This document shows, piece by piece, positions 23,923 through 35,311 of a DNA stretch of 64,000 bases; position 1 is the stretch's first letter; the number at the start of each line of letters is the position of its first letter. The stretch is taken from assembly GCF_001640805.2 (NCBI RefSeq), contig NC_066856.1, positions 2,241,937 through 2,305,936 on the forward strand, written 5' to 3'. Below the pieces are notes generated by a model that saw only the letters and a list, made by a program, of their open reading frames with translations, did not search any database and was not told the origin of the DNA. The position numbers were made by a program, and so were the translations under genes. This DNA is from Lates calcarifer (Eukaryota; Chordata; Actinopteri; Centropomidae).

Positions 23923-24520
23923 ATGAGAAAACAAAAGCAGCTTATGAGGACTGCTAATTGTTTGGGAGATAACCCATCACTCCCCGTCTTAAGCAATTTG
24001 CATAGTAATGAACTGCTGCTGAGGTGTCCCCCTCCTTCCTCCCATCATCCACACACACCTCTGTGGGGAGAAGTGGTTGAAACAATGTACCTGGCATTCA
24101 CACAGGTTAATTCCTGCCTGTTCATATGTATTAGAGATACAGGCTGAGGCTTTTTACGCAAACTGGGCATTACTTGTTGTAGGCAGAAAGACAGTTTCGT
24201 TCCTAATTAGCTTCGTACAAAGAGCATTTGGGTTTTTATTACCATTTTATCTACATAGTGCCAGATAACATTGTATAATTCAATCACATCAAAGATAGTT
24301 TAAATTAAGCCTTAATAGTGCCCAAGTATTTTACGGGTCATTCATTTTGTAATTTCAAATGTATTTATATAAAGCTTATGTAAAAATGTGTACATTTGTG
24401 TATAAAAGAAAACTTTATAAGCTATTGTAAATTTGTACAAAGTGTAGATGTCTCTTTTTTTGAGAAAGCAAATATGACCTTTATTTTGACAATAAAACAT
24501 CTGATAAATCTCAAGATCTG
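23923..24520 (+). other. fzd8: fzd8 3' UTR
   Basis: AT-rich stretch from the fzd8 stop to the poly-A signal at 24491. It contains many TGTAAA/TGTACA-type and TATTTAT-type short motifs near 24360-24450, a composition common in 3' UTRs of developmental regulators. The end point is estimated as about 20-30 nt past AATAAA. Confidence 0.6.
24491..24496 (+). terminator. fzd8: fzd8 polyadenylation signal AATAAA
   Basis: Canonical AATAAA about 570 nt after the fzd8 stop codon, followed within 40 nt by a GT-rich stretch (CTGTGTAAC, GTGTTTTC). It is the best poly-A signal downstream of the gene on this strand. Confidence 0.65.
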
Positions 24521-25043
24521 TGTAACTTTGCAGTGTTTTCCCAGGCAAGGGAGGCTTTTCTGTTTCCCCAACCCGTGCAGGCATAGTTTGTGGTTCCTTG
24601 TGGTCACCGTGTTGAGGATGGCAGCAGCAATAGCAGCTTTTGAGAGTCCTGGCTAAAAAGGAAGCCCTTTTAACCATCAGAGACCGGTAATTAGAGGCAG
24701 GGGTTGAGTTGGAGCATCTCCATAATTGTTAAAGTCCTCTTCACATGCCTGCCGAAGCCCGCTTTCTTAATTTAGTAAAAGAGGGAGTGGGTGAATGGGG
24801 GTATAAATGCAGGGAACGGACCCTTTTCATCTGCAGAAACTTTGATCTTTCTTTTTTAACAGCCTAGAATAAAGGTGGTGTGTATTAGGAGTGTCTGTCT
24901 GATGTGCCAAGGTTCCCCCTAAACGTCCCCATTTGGATGCTTTGATGGACGTCCTACAATTGAAAGAGCATTTTGGAACCCCTCTCTCTTTTCTGGGTTT
25001 GTCAGAGCTGAAACCTGCCAGAGCCCCTGCGTCTTGTGTTTGG

Positions 25044-25069
25044 TTTTTTTTTTTTTTTTTTTTTTTTTT
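25044..25069. repeat. Poly-T run (26)
   Basis: Uninterrupted T run. Confidence 0.95.
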
Positions 25070-27935
25070 GCAGAGCCTGAATTGAAACATCTTCTCCCTC
25101 AGCTCAAGCTGTGTCAGCGAGTGCAGAGGCCTTGACATGAATGATATTGAAATACCAATGAAAGCCCCACAGGTGGTCTGTTCACATGATCTCACATCTT
25201 AGGGCCCCCTAATCGAGGCATTTTTGCTACAAATGTATCTGGTTTGGTCCCAATTAACCCAATGCGCTGGCATAAGATGATACACTGTAACCCAGCGTAG
25301 AAATGCCTTTGATTTACTGGTCAATGGTGACTGGGCTTTGTAGTAACTGCTTTGTTCCTGCTTTATTCCTTCACACTCAGACTGCAGATGTGAAACCCAA
25401 AAGCTTCTTTTCAGTCTAGTGCAGACATGCATCTGTTGGGAGTGTAAATCAGCCATATAAACCTTGCCTCACTGCTGTCAGCAAAGACACCAGGCGATGA
25501 AGATGTACTGTAGGTAATAACAAAGATCTACTGTAAAGATCAGAAGAGAGGCCTTGTTAGTATTTTACGTACACACAAATGAACTGAGCAGTTTTAGTGT
25601 CTGTGTGGAATCACTGCAGATCATGTTTTTTTTAATCATGTCATTGTTTAGTTGCAAGTTTGAAACACGGGTGTTAACTTGGTGAAGACAGTGCATACAA
25701 GTTCACGGTCTGGAACATTTGGTGGTGTATTTCAATCAAATAGTCACATTCGCACCCCATCTTTCAGCTTGTTTTTCCAGCGTTTACTTCCAAAAACTTC
25801 AGTAAGTCAGTGTGCAGCTCCAGCTCAAACTGCCACCTTCGTAGCAGTGACATTAATGTCCAGCTCCATCTAGTGGTAAAAGCAGCACAGCACACCTCCA
25901 CATGCCTCCTCTCTCCAGGTTAGAGTAATGTACAGGCTGCCTAAAGTGAAATTTAGGCTCCAGATTATCTAGAGGGCTCAACAGGTCTCCTAAGTTTATC
26001 AAGTCACTCACAGAAGAAGATTTTACCTCCTCAGTCTGACCTAACTGGAACCTACCACCTGCTCAGGTAAGTTTAGGATGAGCTAAAATCACAAATGAAG
26101 TGAATTCATTTATCTTTTCTTCACTGCACTTCTTTACTGCAGAATTATTTTATCTTAACAGTGTCCAACCCTTCACTACTAAGACCCAGTGATGCAAACC
26201 TGCCCTGCAACAGGGCTGAAGCCGCTAAACACAACATAACTTTGTGAAAGACAGACTACATAAACAAACTGATGTTGTTAGTTGTGTAACCTGACTGATG
26301 AATTTATAGATTGACTGAAACATTAGAGTGAAATGAACAATTAAAGAAAAAAAACTGGTATGTGAAGTCAGACCTTAAGAATTGCACCTACGCTTTGGTA
26401 ATAGTTCCGTTCAGTTCACACCACCCTGACCCATCTGCCCCCGCACTCATCTGCCCCTGCAAACCAACTGTCCAGGCCCTTAAGAGCAGCATGTCCTGGC
26501 AAGGTTCTTTTACACAAACGTTGTAATTAACAGGTAATAGCCAGTTTCCTTCACCAACTCATTTAGGTGCATTTTCCAGGGGAAAGTATGAGAGTGTCGT
26601 TAAGACATGCTTCACACAGACAGGGCAGGGCTGTCACAATGGATGGGCATTAACTGGTAATAGTCCAGGTCAAGTCTGACTTTATGGTTTATTTTTATTA
26701 GGAAGTATTTTATGAACACGTTACTTATTTGCTCTCGTTGGGGCTTGTTCTCAACTGGTAGCTGTGGCCTGTAACAAACATACAATGCTAGCTCTTCACT
26801 GGGCTAACCAGCTTATACAAATCTAGTGAGAAACAAATCCCTCAAACCACGCAGAAGTCTAAGAACTGATCTCCCCACACAGCCTCTCTTTGATTGAACT
26901 GTCTTCCTTCCCAATCACTCTCCGTATCCATGTGTTAGAGCCTCACTTGCGGAGCTGGGAGGAGCATTCTGACATAGCTGCCGATCAAATATTAATGGTA
27001 GTGTTTGATGAGAGAAAAGACACAGAGGAGGGTGGAGGTCATGCTTTCTAATAGCATTGATCACCCTGGTACAATTGGGTAAAGTTTGTTTTATGCACAA
27101 CAGGATGTGTTGCAGCATCGTGTGGTCTACATTAGTTGTTTTTTATATTAAAGATTATGACAGACAATCTTATCAGACCACATGATAGAAGCATTTTGAA
27201 AGACAACAGATTGATAATAAAAAAATCATTATGTTGGTTTGACAGTTTTTTCTTCTCTCAGTATGTCCATCACAATTGTACTTTAAAGAGCCCTAAACAT
27301 GTTATTACATTTAGGTTTGTATACATGAAGACTGTTTACTAGTATCATTTCTGACAGTGGAGGATGAACTACAGCACTAAAACCCCGGAGTTTCCATGGT
27401 TGTATCCTTCTGTGCATAAATCATAGCAGTGACCTCAGGTTTCAGTGACCTGTTTAGATTAATGTTGACGCTCCTGACCTCCAGCTCAGGCACATTATTC
27501 CCACTTGACCATTTGAGACACCAGATGTTTTAAAATGGAGGAGCTCAGCATTTCTGTGTCCTGTCAGGCTGCATGGTTATAGTTTCTCAGGGACGTGGGC
27601 GTCACTGATGCTGTTGCAGCTTGGTTTGCACATGAGGTGAATCTGGGAAGATGGTTGAAGTCAGTCCCTGACTTTCTCTCCTCTCTTGCTCTGAATATTG
27701 TCCTTAGCCATGTTTATGTTGTTTGTGTCTGATATAGGGTCCAGAGAGAAAACAGAAAATTAACGTCAATGCAGTTTTCAACCAATAAATGCTTCACTTC
27801 AGCACTATAACTGAGCCTAACAAAGATATCAGCATAAATGGCTGGCTCCCCATTGGCACAGTAACAATGCCTCTGTGGTTTAGTAGTCCTTACAGTGCAC
27901 CCCTGCTGCCTCTTCCAATCCAAGGACTCCCACCT

Positions 27936-27936
<1 letters not shown>

Positions 27937-27966
<30 letters not shown>
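27937..27966. repeat. CA microsatellite
   Basis: Pure CA repeats, about 15 units. Confidence 0.95.
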
Positions 27967-27968
<2 letters not shown>

Positions 27969-29089
27969 AGCAGAACACTGTGTTCCCTCAGTCCTTCACT
28001 GACTGACTGACATGTACACAAAAGGAAAACTTCTTTCATCTGAATCGCCAAGTGTTTTCCCAGATTCACTCTGGGTATGGTCGCCTCGGTCCAGAGAAAT
28101 GGCATTGCACTCAGTACTGAAAAGAGATGTGGTGTCATGGTTCTGATGATGAATAAATACTGAGGAGAACAAGCGTAAATGAGTGTAATATAAAAAAGGG
28201 GAATGGCATAGTGTGGTGGGACAACAGTGTTCTCTAATTATTGGAAGATGTGATGCAAACTGTAACTCCTGTTTATGTCAAAGACAACAGCAACCTATAA
28301 CATACCATATATATATTTGATATGGTTACTGTAATTTTAAGTGATTCACAAATATGTTAGAAAGTCATGTGATATGGTAATGAGCCATTTGGATTACTGT
28401 GCAACACCACACCTGAGTTCAACCACAGCAACCCCCCTCCCACCATAAGGTCAAAAGCCCGAAGAGAACTGTCCCCAGAACCTTGTGCAGATCTGATCTG
28501 CAGCTACTAGCAGTGCTTGTTTGCTTTATTTGAGGTTACAGCTGCCAAATAAAGTTTGTCCAGTTATTAAATTCAAGGCTACTTTTCCCACCAGCAGTAG
28601 GAATGTTTAATAAAGACACAAAAGATTATAATTGTGTGTTATTAGCTAAAGTACGCTGTGTGAGTATTTGTGACTTAGATGAAGATCAGATCACATTTTA
28701 TGACCAGTAAATGCAGAAACCAGGTCATTCCAAAAGGTTCACTGACTTTTACTTGCTATAAATACATTTATACTTTTTCCACATGAAGCGGTGCCATGCC
28801 ACTCAGTTTAAAAATGGGATGTTTTTTAAATGTAATTTCAAACTCTGTCCACTTGGGTGAGCCATTACCCAGATGTTGTCTTTTTCTGCCCCCAAATTTA
28901 AGTGGCCAGTGTAATGGTACATTGGAAAGATCATTCTTTAATTTTGTCCATACAATAAATCCATACATAGTATGTTCAAATATTTTATACTCACTCATCT
29001 GCACTCTGGGTGCAGTCACACACTCATGCAAACAAAAATGTATTGTATTTGTTGTGTTATTGGCCACTTGTGTCCATTTAGATTAATCT

Positions 29090-29145
29090 TCATAGTTTCT
29101 GCAGATAGCCTGCTGTGTGTGTCTCTCCAAGACACATACGAGAAC
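29090..29145 (-). pseudogene. CYP2 pseudogene exon 9, truncated after the haem loop
   Basis: Joins exon 8 in frame to give FSAGSRMCLGE, with the haem-ligand Cys present, then diverges to THTAGYLQKL and a TGA at 29090-29092. The usual C-terminal 50 or so residues (L-helix onward) are absent. Confidence 0.72.
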
Positions 29146-29220
29146 CTGAGAGATCATTTTTAATCAGTAAGTCATGTACAGTTCTTAAAATAGAGGACAA
29201 TGGGATTCAGGCTCTCATAC

Positions 29221-29362
29221 CTGCAGAGAAAGGCACGAATGCTTTTGGTTTAACAAACTCTCCCTGGTCATTCAGGAAGTTTTCAGGCTTGAATTCATGA
29301 GGAAATTTCCACTGTCCCTCCTCATTCAGCACTGAGTTCAGGTTCTGGATGACCAATGTACC
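29221..29362 (-). pseudogene. CYP2 pseudogene exon 8, intact
   Basis: Exactly 142 nt, the usual CYP2 exon 8 length, with a CCACAG acceptor and GTATGA donor. It reads GTLVIQNLNSVLNEEGQWKF to FVPFSAG with no break, making it the best-preserved piece of the copy. Confidence 0.88.
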
Positions 29363-29772
29363 CTGTGGAGAAAATGGGACAACAGTAAGAGCACAGAGGG
29401 AGGAGGACAGAGCTGAAGTTCTTTTGAATTTTTTATCTTTCCAACAAAACTAAATTAACTAAACTAAAAAATGATGATCTGGCTTTTAGTTGCTTCTTGG
29501 GTAGGAAATATCCCATAAGCTCTGTGTCTTTTGTTGTAGAGTGGAAGACACTAAGGGGGGCAGTGTTGGCTATCCTCTGGATTTCATGGATTACAGTCTG
29601 GATTCATAAAGATTAAACTTAAGTTTTTATCACTTTTAAGTTGAGAAACTTCAGCAGGAAATAAACATCTTCTGTATCTGTCACTGAATGTGTCATACCA
29701 GTGATGGTAGTCAGACCCAGATCTGCACATGAAATACCAAAACTATTCAGAGAAATCAGTCTAATTATGCAC

Positions 29773-29858
29773 CTGCATGTAAGGCATGTTGTGTCTGTCA
29801 TCATAAGTGATTTGAGTCTTCATTTCCAACATGTGGTCTATTTCCTGCTGACACCTCT
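29773..29858 (-). pseudogene. CYP2 pseudogene exon 7, 5' part only
   Basis: Begins after an ATTAG acceptor, completes the Glu codon split from exon 6, and reads ERCQQEIDHMLEMKTQITYD on to NMPYMQ. Homology stops at 86 nt of the usual 188. The K-helix ExxR region that should follow is not recognisable, and a stop comes three codons on. Confidence 0.8.
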
Positions 29859-29994
29859 CTAATGGAAACAAAGACAAATATAAAGAACATATAAAATGAT
29901 CAAAACGTCACAATTAGTAGAGTAACAGACCACAGCTAACATGAAAGAACTGAACAAAAGCCAGAATGATAGAATCACAGATAGGCAGGCAAAC

Positions 29995-30118
29995 CTTGTA
30001 TGTGTGGGTAGGTCGTGAGGTAAAGGAAGCCAGTGAGCAGGGTGTTGGATGTAGTGTCAGTCCCAGCAAAGTGCAGATTCAGAACAAACATGATTAGTCA
30101 ATCTCTCATTAGCTCAAA
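29995..30118 (-). pseudogene. CYP2 pseudogene exon 6 (I-helix)
   Basis: Contains the P450 oxygen-activation motif in NLHFAGTDTTSNTLLTGF, ending TYPHIQ with a GTTTGC donor. Just upstream the frame breaks: the recognisable NERLTN lies one nucleotide out of frame, and an in-frame TGA occurs at 30098-30100. Confidence 0.82.
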
Positions 30119-30623
30119 CTAAGCAGGATTCCTTCAGCAGAGGGTATGTGCATGATGTTGCTGTGTGAAATCCAGAATTGATCTAAAAACAAAAAGTTAA
30201 AAGCTGGGGGAAAAGTGGGACATTGTTTTTTCTGCACTGCTAATGTATACAAAAGCTGTTTGCTAATGCTGGTAATTAAAACTGTTACAAACTAAAATTC
30301 AAATGTGATTAAAAGATTTACAGCTTCCAGTTTCAAAAAGGACAGCATTTGATGTATCACTGTACCAACAGACGACAGAGTTTTTTAGAAGCTCAATAGC
30401 CTTTGAAGCTCTGTTTCTGCATAGTTCTAGTTCTGTCATAAATATCCATTTCTTTTTGTTTTTGACTTCTTTCCATCTCTGGAACAGGAAGAGCGTCACA
30501 GCTTCATGCACTTCAAATAGCAACAATCAGTGACTTAAATTGAATCTCACTGCTACTCTCAGTAGCAAAATGTTGGATATTTCTGAGCTGAAGTTGTTAC
30601 CTTACAGACATATTGTAACTCAC

Positions 30624-30809
30624 CATAGCCCATGGCCCATTAGCTATCTTAGAGTTTTCTTTAAAGCACTGAACAACCACTTTAATGAACTCATCATTGT
30701 AGCCGTATAGTGTACCAAACAGAACCTGGCAGATAATGTTGGAACATGTACATACCTGTGACAGATGTAACGATGACACAGTTCAACATGGAGGGGTCAG
30801 TTCATGTTG
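30624..30809 (-). pseudogene. CYP2 pseudogene exon 4, frameshifted
   Basis: The 3' part (SNIICQVLFGTLYGYNDEF to NGPWAM, GTGAGT donor at 30623) is clear. The 5' part (DPSMLNCVIVTSV) lies in another frame, separated by about 16 extra nucleotides near 30744-30760. The exon start at a TTACAG acceptor (30810-30811) is tentative. Confidence 0.65.
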
Positions 30810-30896
30810 CTGTAACAGAACATTACATAATAAATAATGTGCTAACTCTGCCTAATGTATGAGAGCTCACAGTGAGTGCACCCACAGATGCCATAC

Positions 30897-31035
30897 CACT
30901 GCTCTTGACCAGTCTTTTCACTGTGTACTGTATTGCCTCCCATAGACTGCTTCCCCAGACCAAAATTCCTCAAAGTCATCAGAGCAAAGCGGCGATGCTC
31001 CTTCCAGCTCAGACCATAGTCTGCCAGAACCATTC
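30897..31035 (-). pseudogene. CYP2 pseudogene exon 3, frameshifted
   Basis: Reads [17 protein letters not shown] and on to GLGKQSM, then loses frame. The shifted frame continues the homology as [14 protein letters not shown] up to a GTATGG donor. The length is 139 nt against the usual 150, consistent with deletions that break frame just after GKQSM (near 30943). Confidence 0.8.
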
Positions 31036-31131
31036 CTACAACAGGCATGGATATGGGCATATGATGCTTGGGCAGGTATCTTAAGTGATTTTCCATATTC
31101 CGTCCTATGGCACCTCATCTCACTGTCTTAC

Positions 31132-31284
31132 CATTCTGGGTGAGGTCACTGACAACTCGGGTCGTCCAGCAAAATCAGCAGCCTTACTCATCATAGCCTC
31201 CTTCATGGCCTGGACCCCATCAATGACTACAGCTGGTTTGGGACCAATGAACAGACTGTAGACATTTCCATAGCACTTCCTCAA
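31132..31284 (-). pseudogene. CYP2 pseudogene exon 2
   Basis: Begins LRKCYGNVYSLFIGPKPAVV after a CTAG acceptor and ends at TSPRM with a GTAAGA donor. Its 153 nt is 10 short of the usual 163, and its phase-0 end does not join exon 3 in frame. Confidence 0.8.
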
Positions 31285-31850
31285 CTAGGAAAGAACCAGT
31301 GAGAAACCTTTAAAATGATTATGAATCATTGCCAAATGCAGCGTGAAATATATCTGCTTTTAATTGACAACTAAGAGGAGGAATTACTTGTTAAAATCAA
31401 CTACTTGACTCTAACCTATTTACATAAATATTTTAGGATGAATGGTCTGCCATCAACAGATTTATTTTACAGCCAATCAACTGTTCAAACAGTCAAGAAA
31501 ACATCAGCACTGTTGAGCAGACTTTTCTCTTAGAAATGATTTTTCCCAATAACCTCATTTTTAACGTAGCTGCCTCTGTATTGAATTAGAACAGAACCTC
31601 CAAACATTTTAGTCAAATTAATAATTGGAATTTATTGTCAGCCAGTGTCAGTTGTAGCCTTGAGGCAACAGACTGCCTCAGCAATTCATAATACACACAA
31701 TTCAATTTGTTAACACAACATGTGGGAAGCCACAGCCATGGAGCAGCTCAGTTACAGAGTGTGTTACTTTGTGTATACTGGACAGCTCGCAGGCATGAAT
31801 GTGCGTGGCTGATGATCAGGAGTATAAGTCCATGTCAGTGTTTTTCTTAC

Positions 31851-32027
31851 CCTCTCCAAGTCCCTCATGGGGTTGTCTAGGCTGAAGTTCAACAAGTTCC
31901 CCAGTATTGGCAGTGGAGGAGGCCCTGGTGGGAAGTTCTTGGGTCTCTGACATTTGAGACAGAGAACGAAGAAGACAACACAGATCCACAGAGGGATGAG
32001 AGACACAAACACGGTGTCATGGATTAT
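31851..32027 (-). pseudogene. CYP2 pseudogene exon 1
   Basis: Encodes a hydrophobic anchor (SLIPLWICVVFFVLCLKC) followed by the hinge RPKNFPPGPPPLPILGN and ends at DLER with a GTAAGA donor. At the place a CYP2 start codon would fall there is ATA (32025-32027). The nearest in-frame ATG is at 32187-32189 and would add about 54 residues unlike any CYP2 N-terminus. Confidence 0.8.
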
Positions 32028-32189
32028 GCTGATTTGAAGAGGCTCACTGTTTAACTGGCTTTCAATGTGTTGCTCAACTCCCAGCCCTGCCTCTTCTGGC
32101 TGTTCAAAAGTAAATGAGCAGGCGCACAATTCAGACACATGGAGAAATACAACAGAGTAAAGTTCTGACAGGCTTGTGGCTATGAGCAC

Positions 32190-35100
32190 TGTGGCAGCCT
32201 TTCTGTTTCACTTGCTGTCCCTGCTGCTGTTCTGTTTGTCAGGCAGCTTAATTAGCAGCATGGGACATACCTGTGACAGTATGCATATGTTATATTTTTC
32301 TGCAAAATTTTCATTCTACAGGCAACAAGCTGCAGAGGACCTGAAAATAATTAGAGTTGGTAGTGTTATGATTGCTAAGGATGAACTCTGACCTCTGCTG
32401 AAAATCTGCAAACACTATAATGGGAACAAACAAACTAGTAATTGACATTTTTTCCAGACTTGGTAGAAAAAGGAGTCAGATCAGTCTTAGATCTTGGTTC
32501 ATATTCTAATAGAAAGGTGTGTGTGTTTAATCACAGTATCTGCAATATTCATATGTGACATTACATTGATTACATATTAAATTAATCTGCATATGTTTTT
32601 AGTTAGAAACATTTTTGCTCAATGCTGCTGGAGTTACAATTTTTATCAACATATCTACCAAAACATTCAGATTACAACATGTGTCATTTATTTTTCCTTC
32701 AGTATGCACACCTGCAGTACAATATGCACTCATAGCAGCTGATGTATGATTAAACTCCTCCATTGTCATCATGTTTAGACACTCAAAGACTTGGGTATGG
32801 TTAGTCAAAGATTGGGGTTTCATATTGAAAAACAGTGATTTTAAATATGAGACAGGACACTAGTAGCCCCAGGGCCCTTCAGCAGGTTAATCCAGCCCTG
32901 CCTGCCAGTCTGACCTGTATGTCTGCATTTTAACAAAGGGCTTTAAGCACCCCAAAACCTCTCAAGCACAGAAGAAGTGCCAAATTCAGGATGGCCTGAA
33001 ATGAACAAAAGGAAAGAACTGATGCTCTTGTAGTCTTGTGAGTTGAAGCTACTTCAGAAATCTACAGCTCAGGGAAAAGAGTGAACATCTTGAGCATTTA
33101 CACCTGATTTACCACAGTTTCTCTATTTTTTTGTACTAAAAGTTATGTTTAAAAAGTTTCACAAAGTCAAAGTCAATCATCACAACAAAGGAGCCACTAA
33201 TTTCAAATTTTGGATTCAACATATGGCAGCATTTCACATTTTGCGTCACTGGAGGGCAGCATGATTTCAGTACTGATGAAGTGACTGAAGCACAATGGAC
33301 TGGACTAAACAAGAATAGTTAAAATAAAGTGCTTTGAAAAAGTTACATTATCAATTTCATAGTAGTTTATATAATTTTAGTAACACTGATGAACTGATGA
33401 AGGCATAACTGACTGATTTCTTCACATTTTAAGAGTCAGACATCAGACATTTAAGATTGAAAACACACAGAAACAAAGACATCAATCAAAAACTATCATA
33501 GAATTTTCATTTTTATAAAGAAACTAACTTAAGTATGTATGTAGTGTATGAAACTGCATAAATTCATATGATATAAAATATACCAAGAAAACTTCATTGG
33601 AATATGACCTAGAATTTGTGTGTATGAAGTGAACACAACACTGGTTATTCAGTGACTTGTGTTGTGTTCACTCTCCATATTCTAATTACTGCAAAATAAT
33701 ACTCAATGAAAACAATGAGTTAAGAAATCATGGGTCTTCATTATGGTTGTAGATTAGCAGACACGAAAATGTTCAACAGTCTACCCAGACAATAATCATG
33801 TAACCGAGTCCAGCTTTAGTGAAAGAAGTTAGAGCTGTATGTCATCTCGACCCCAAATCGTTCTTTTGCACTAATATTGGATGTAGGGTGGGTGGGTGCG
33901 GCACCAGACGTCAGAGCTGCTGTGGTCTGATGAAAACCTCCCCTGTGGTCACCATTACAACAGTCAGGGCGCAGCACTTGTAGATAGGTGAGATATTATG
34001 CCGGGAGCTTTTGTGTCAGCTTCAAAGAGCCCATAAGAGGAGGAAGATCAAAAGCTATCCATTTACACAAAGACTGGCCCCTCAGCTATAGAGCAACAGT
34101 GGAATGGTGATGCCACTGATCTACTGTGGGAGTCTGATGGTCATGTATATAAGATAGTCTAGGGATGTTCAGAAGGTGGGCTGACAGGTTACACTGCTGC
34201 AACATTTCAGCAAAGGAATATGTTATTATAGTTATTATCATGTCTATGATTGACACTGACACGGTGGGATGCAGGTGTCCAACCCACATAAGCAACTGAT
34301 CTTTGATCAAGGTGAAACCAAAGCTACAGTAAGCAGAGTGCAGAAATCCTGAAGGACAACAGACAACACTGCTCCTTTGCAGAGCTCTGCTGTGCTCTAT
34401 TTGTAGTGTCAGTGTATGTTGAGGCTTGTATTCCTCCTAAGCTCCATGAGGCCCTGAAATAGAGTGACAAGCTGTCTCCATAAATACAGAGCCCCTATGG
34501 GGGAACATAATTGCTTTGTGAGCCTATGTCAGCTTTAGGGGACTTCATAGTGTCCTTCACTTCTGCCAGAGGAATCCTTTTCTATGAGCCCAGTAACAGC
34601 ACCTTAGTAAGATTATTGTCTTTCAGTTCAGCCTGACCTTTGTATTCCAAAAGGTCACCCAAACATCCAAGCACAGGGCCTGGAGGCTACCTGTGTCCGC
34701 TCTGACCCCATGACCCACACACAACAGAGAAGGTCTACAGTTGTATCATATAGAATGACTGGGGTAGGGGTGGGTGGGTGTTTGTGTATGTGGGACAGGT
34801 CAAGGCCTGCCTTTGTTTATATACAGCCTGTCACTGGAGGTGGGGGTAAAGCCAACAAGGGAAGAAACAGGTGGGCTGCACTCTTTTAGGTTTTCTCAAG
34901 GTTGAGATTTGCTCAAGGACGCTTAAGGCGTTAGAGTGTCCTGTCATTCCTGACTTGTTTTGTTAAGAGGGTTCAAATTCTTGAACTTGAATTCTTGTCG
35001 CTTTGCATCATTGGGCTAGAAAATGCACGCTTCTCAAAGGTAATGTGATCTGATGGCATGATAAAATCACAGAAAAATGTGACTATGCCTCATGAGCCTA

Positions 35101-35311
35101 AGGTGTCTGGTGAATGTATTGCTGTGTTGGATTCTCCTCGAGTGACACTGCAGTCTGTGTTGTAAAATGAGGCAGAGAGCATGGCAGGATGTCAGCTCCA
35201 ATAGTTGCTGCCACTCTGTAACACTTGGGGTATTCTCTGTCTGTTTCTCATATTGCTCTCATACCTATTTGCCTCATTCTTATGTTCCAAAATAACCTGG
35301 AAATAAAGCAG
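32190..35311. other. Intergenic region between the P450 pseudogene and gjd4
   Basis: AT-rich, no gene. Contains a 14-bp perfect inverted repeat at 33628-33672. The 3' UTR of gjd4 must begin at 35311 and run leftward, but no clear poly-A signal was found; a TATAAA variant lies at 34816-34821 (- strand). Confidence 0.55.
33628..33672. repeat. Perfect 14-bp inverted repeat (hairpin)
   Basis: Left arm AGTGAACACAACAC (33628-33641), 17-base loop, right arm GTGTTGTGTTCACT (33659-33672). Beyond the arms pairing continues only imperfectly. Confidence 0.85.

Larger units (their letters stand above)
24521..29089. other. Intergenic region between fzd8 and the P450 pseudogene
   Basis: No gene. The patch 24680-24840 (CCGGTAATTAGAGGC, CCATAATTGTTAAAG) may be regulatory. 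A T26 run and a CA microsatellite are present. Otherwise nothing recognised. Confidence 0.6.
29090..32027 (-). pseudogene. Cytochrome P450 family 2 pseudogene (unprocessed)
   Basis: Remains of a multi-exon CYP2-type monooxygenase, an ER-membrane haem enzyme. Recognisable parts in order are the membrane anchor and proline-rich hinge (RPKNFPPGPPPLPILGN), the exon 2 and exon 3 helices ([19 protein letters not shown]), an exon 4 core (SNIICQVLFG), the I-helix oxygen-binding motif AGTDTT in exon 6, the start of exon 7 (ERCQQEIDHML), a complete exon 8 of 142 nt, and the haem loop FSAGSRMCLGE across exons 8/9, fitting FxxGxRxCxG. Against function: no ATG at the expected start, exons 2 and 3 shorter than the usual CYP2 163 and 150 nt by amounts that break frame, a frame-breaking insertion in exon 4, no visible exon 5, a stop and frameshift at the front of exon 6, exon 7 cut to 86 nt, and a stop 11 codons after the haem loop. 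Splice sites mostly survive, so it arose by gene duplication, not retroposition. A teleost CYP2X-like origin is possible, but the subfamily is not settled. Confidence 0.88.

Noticed and set aside
30299..30526. Open frame (RWKEVKNKKKWIF...) where CYP2 exon 5 would lie
   Set aside because: No resemblance to the CYP2 exon 5 sequence and no matching splice phase; exon 5 is judged missing.
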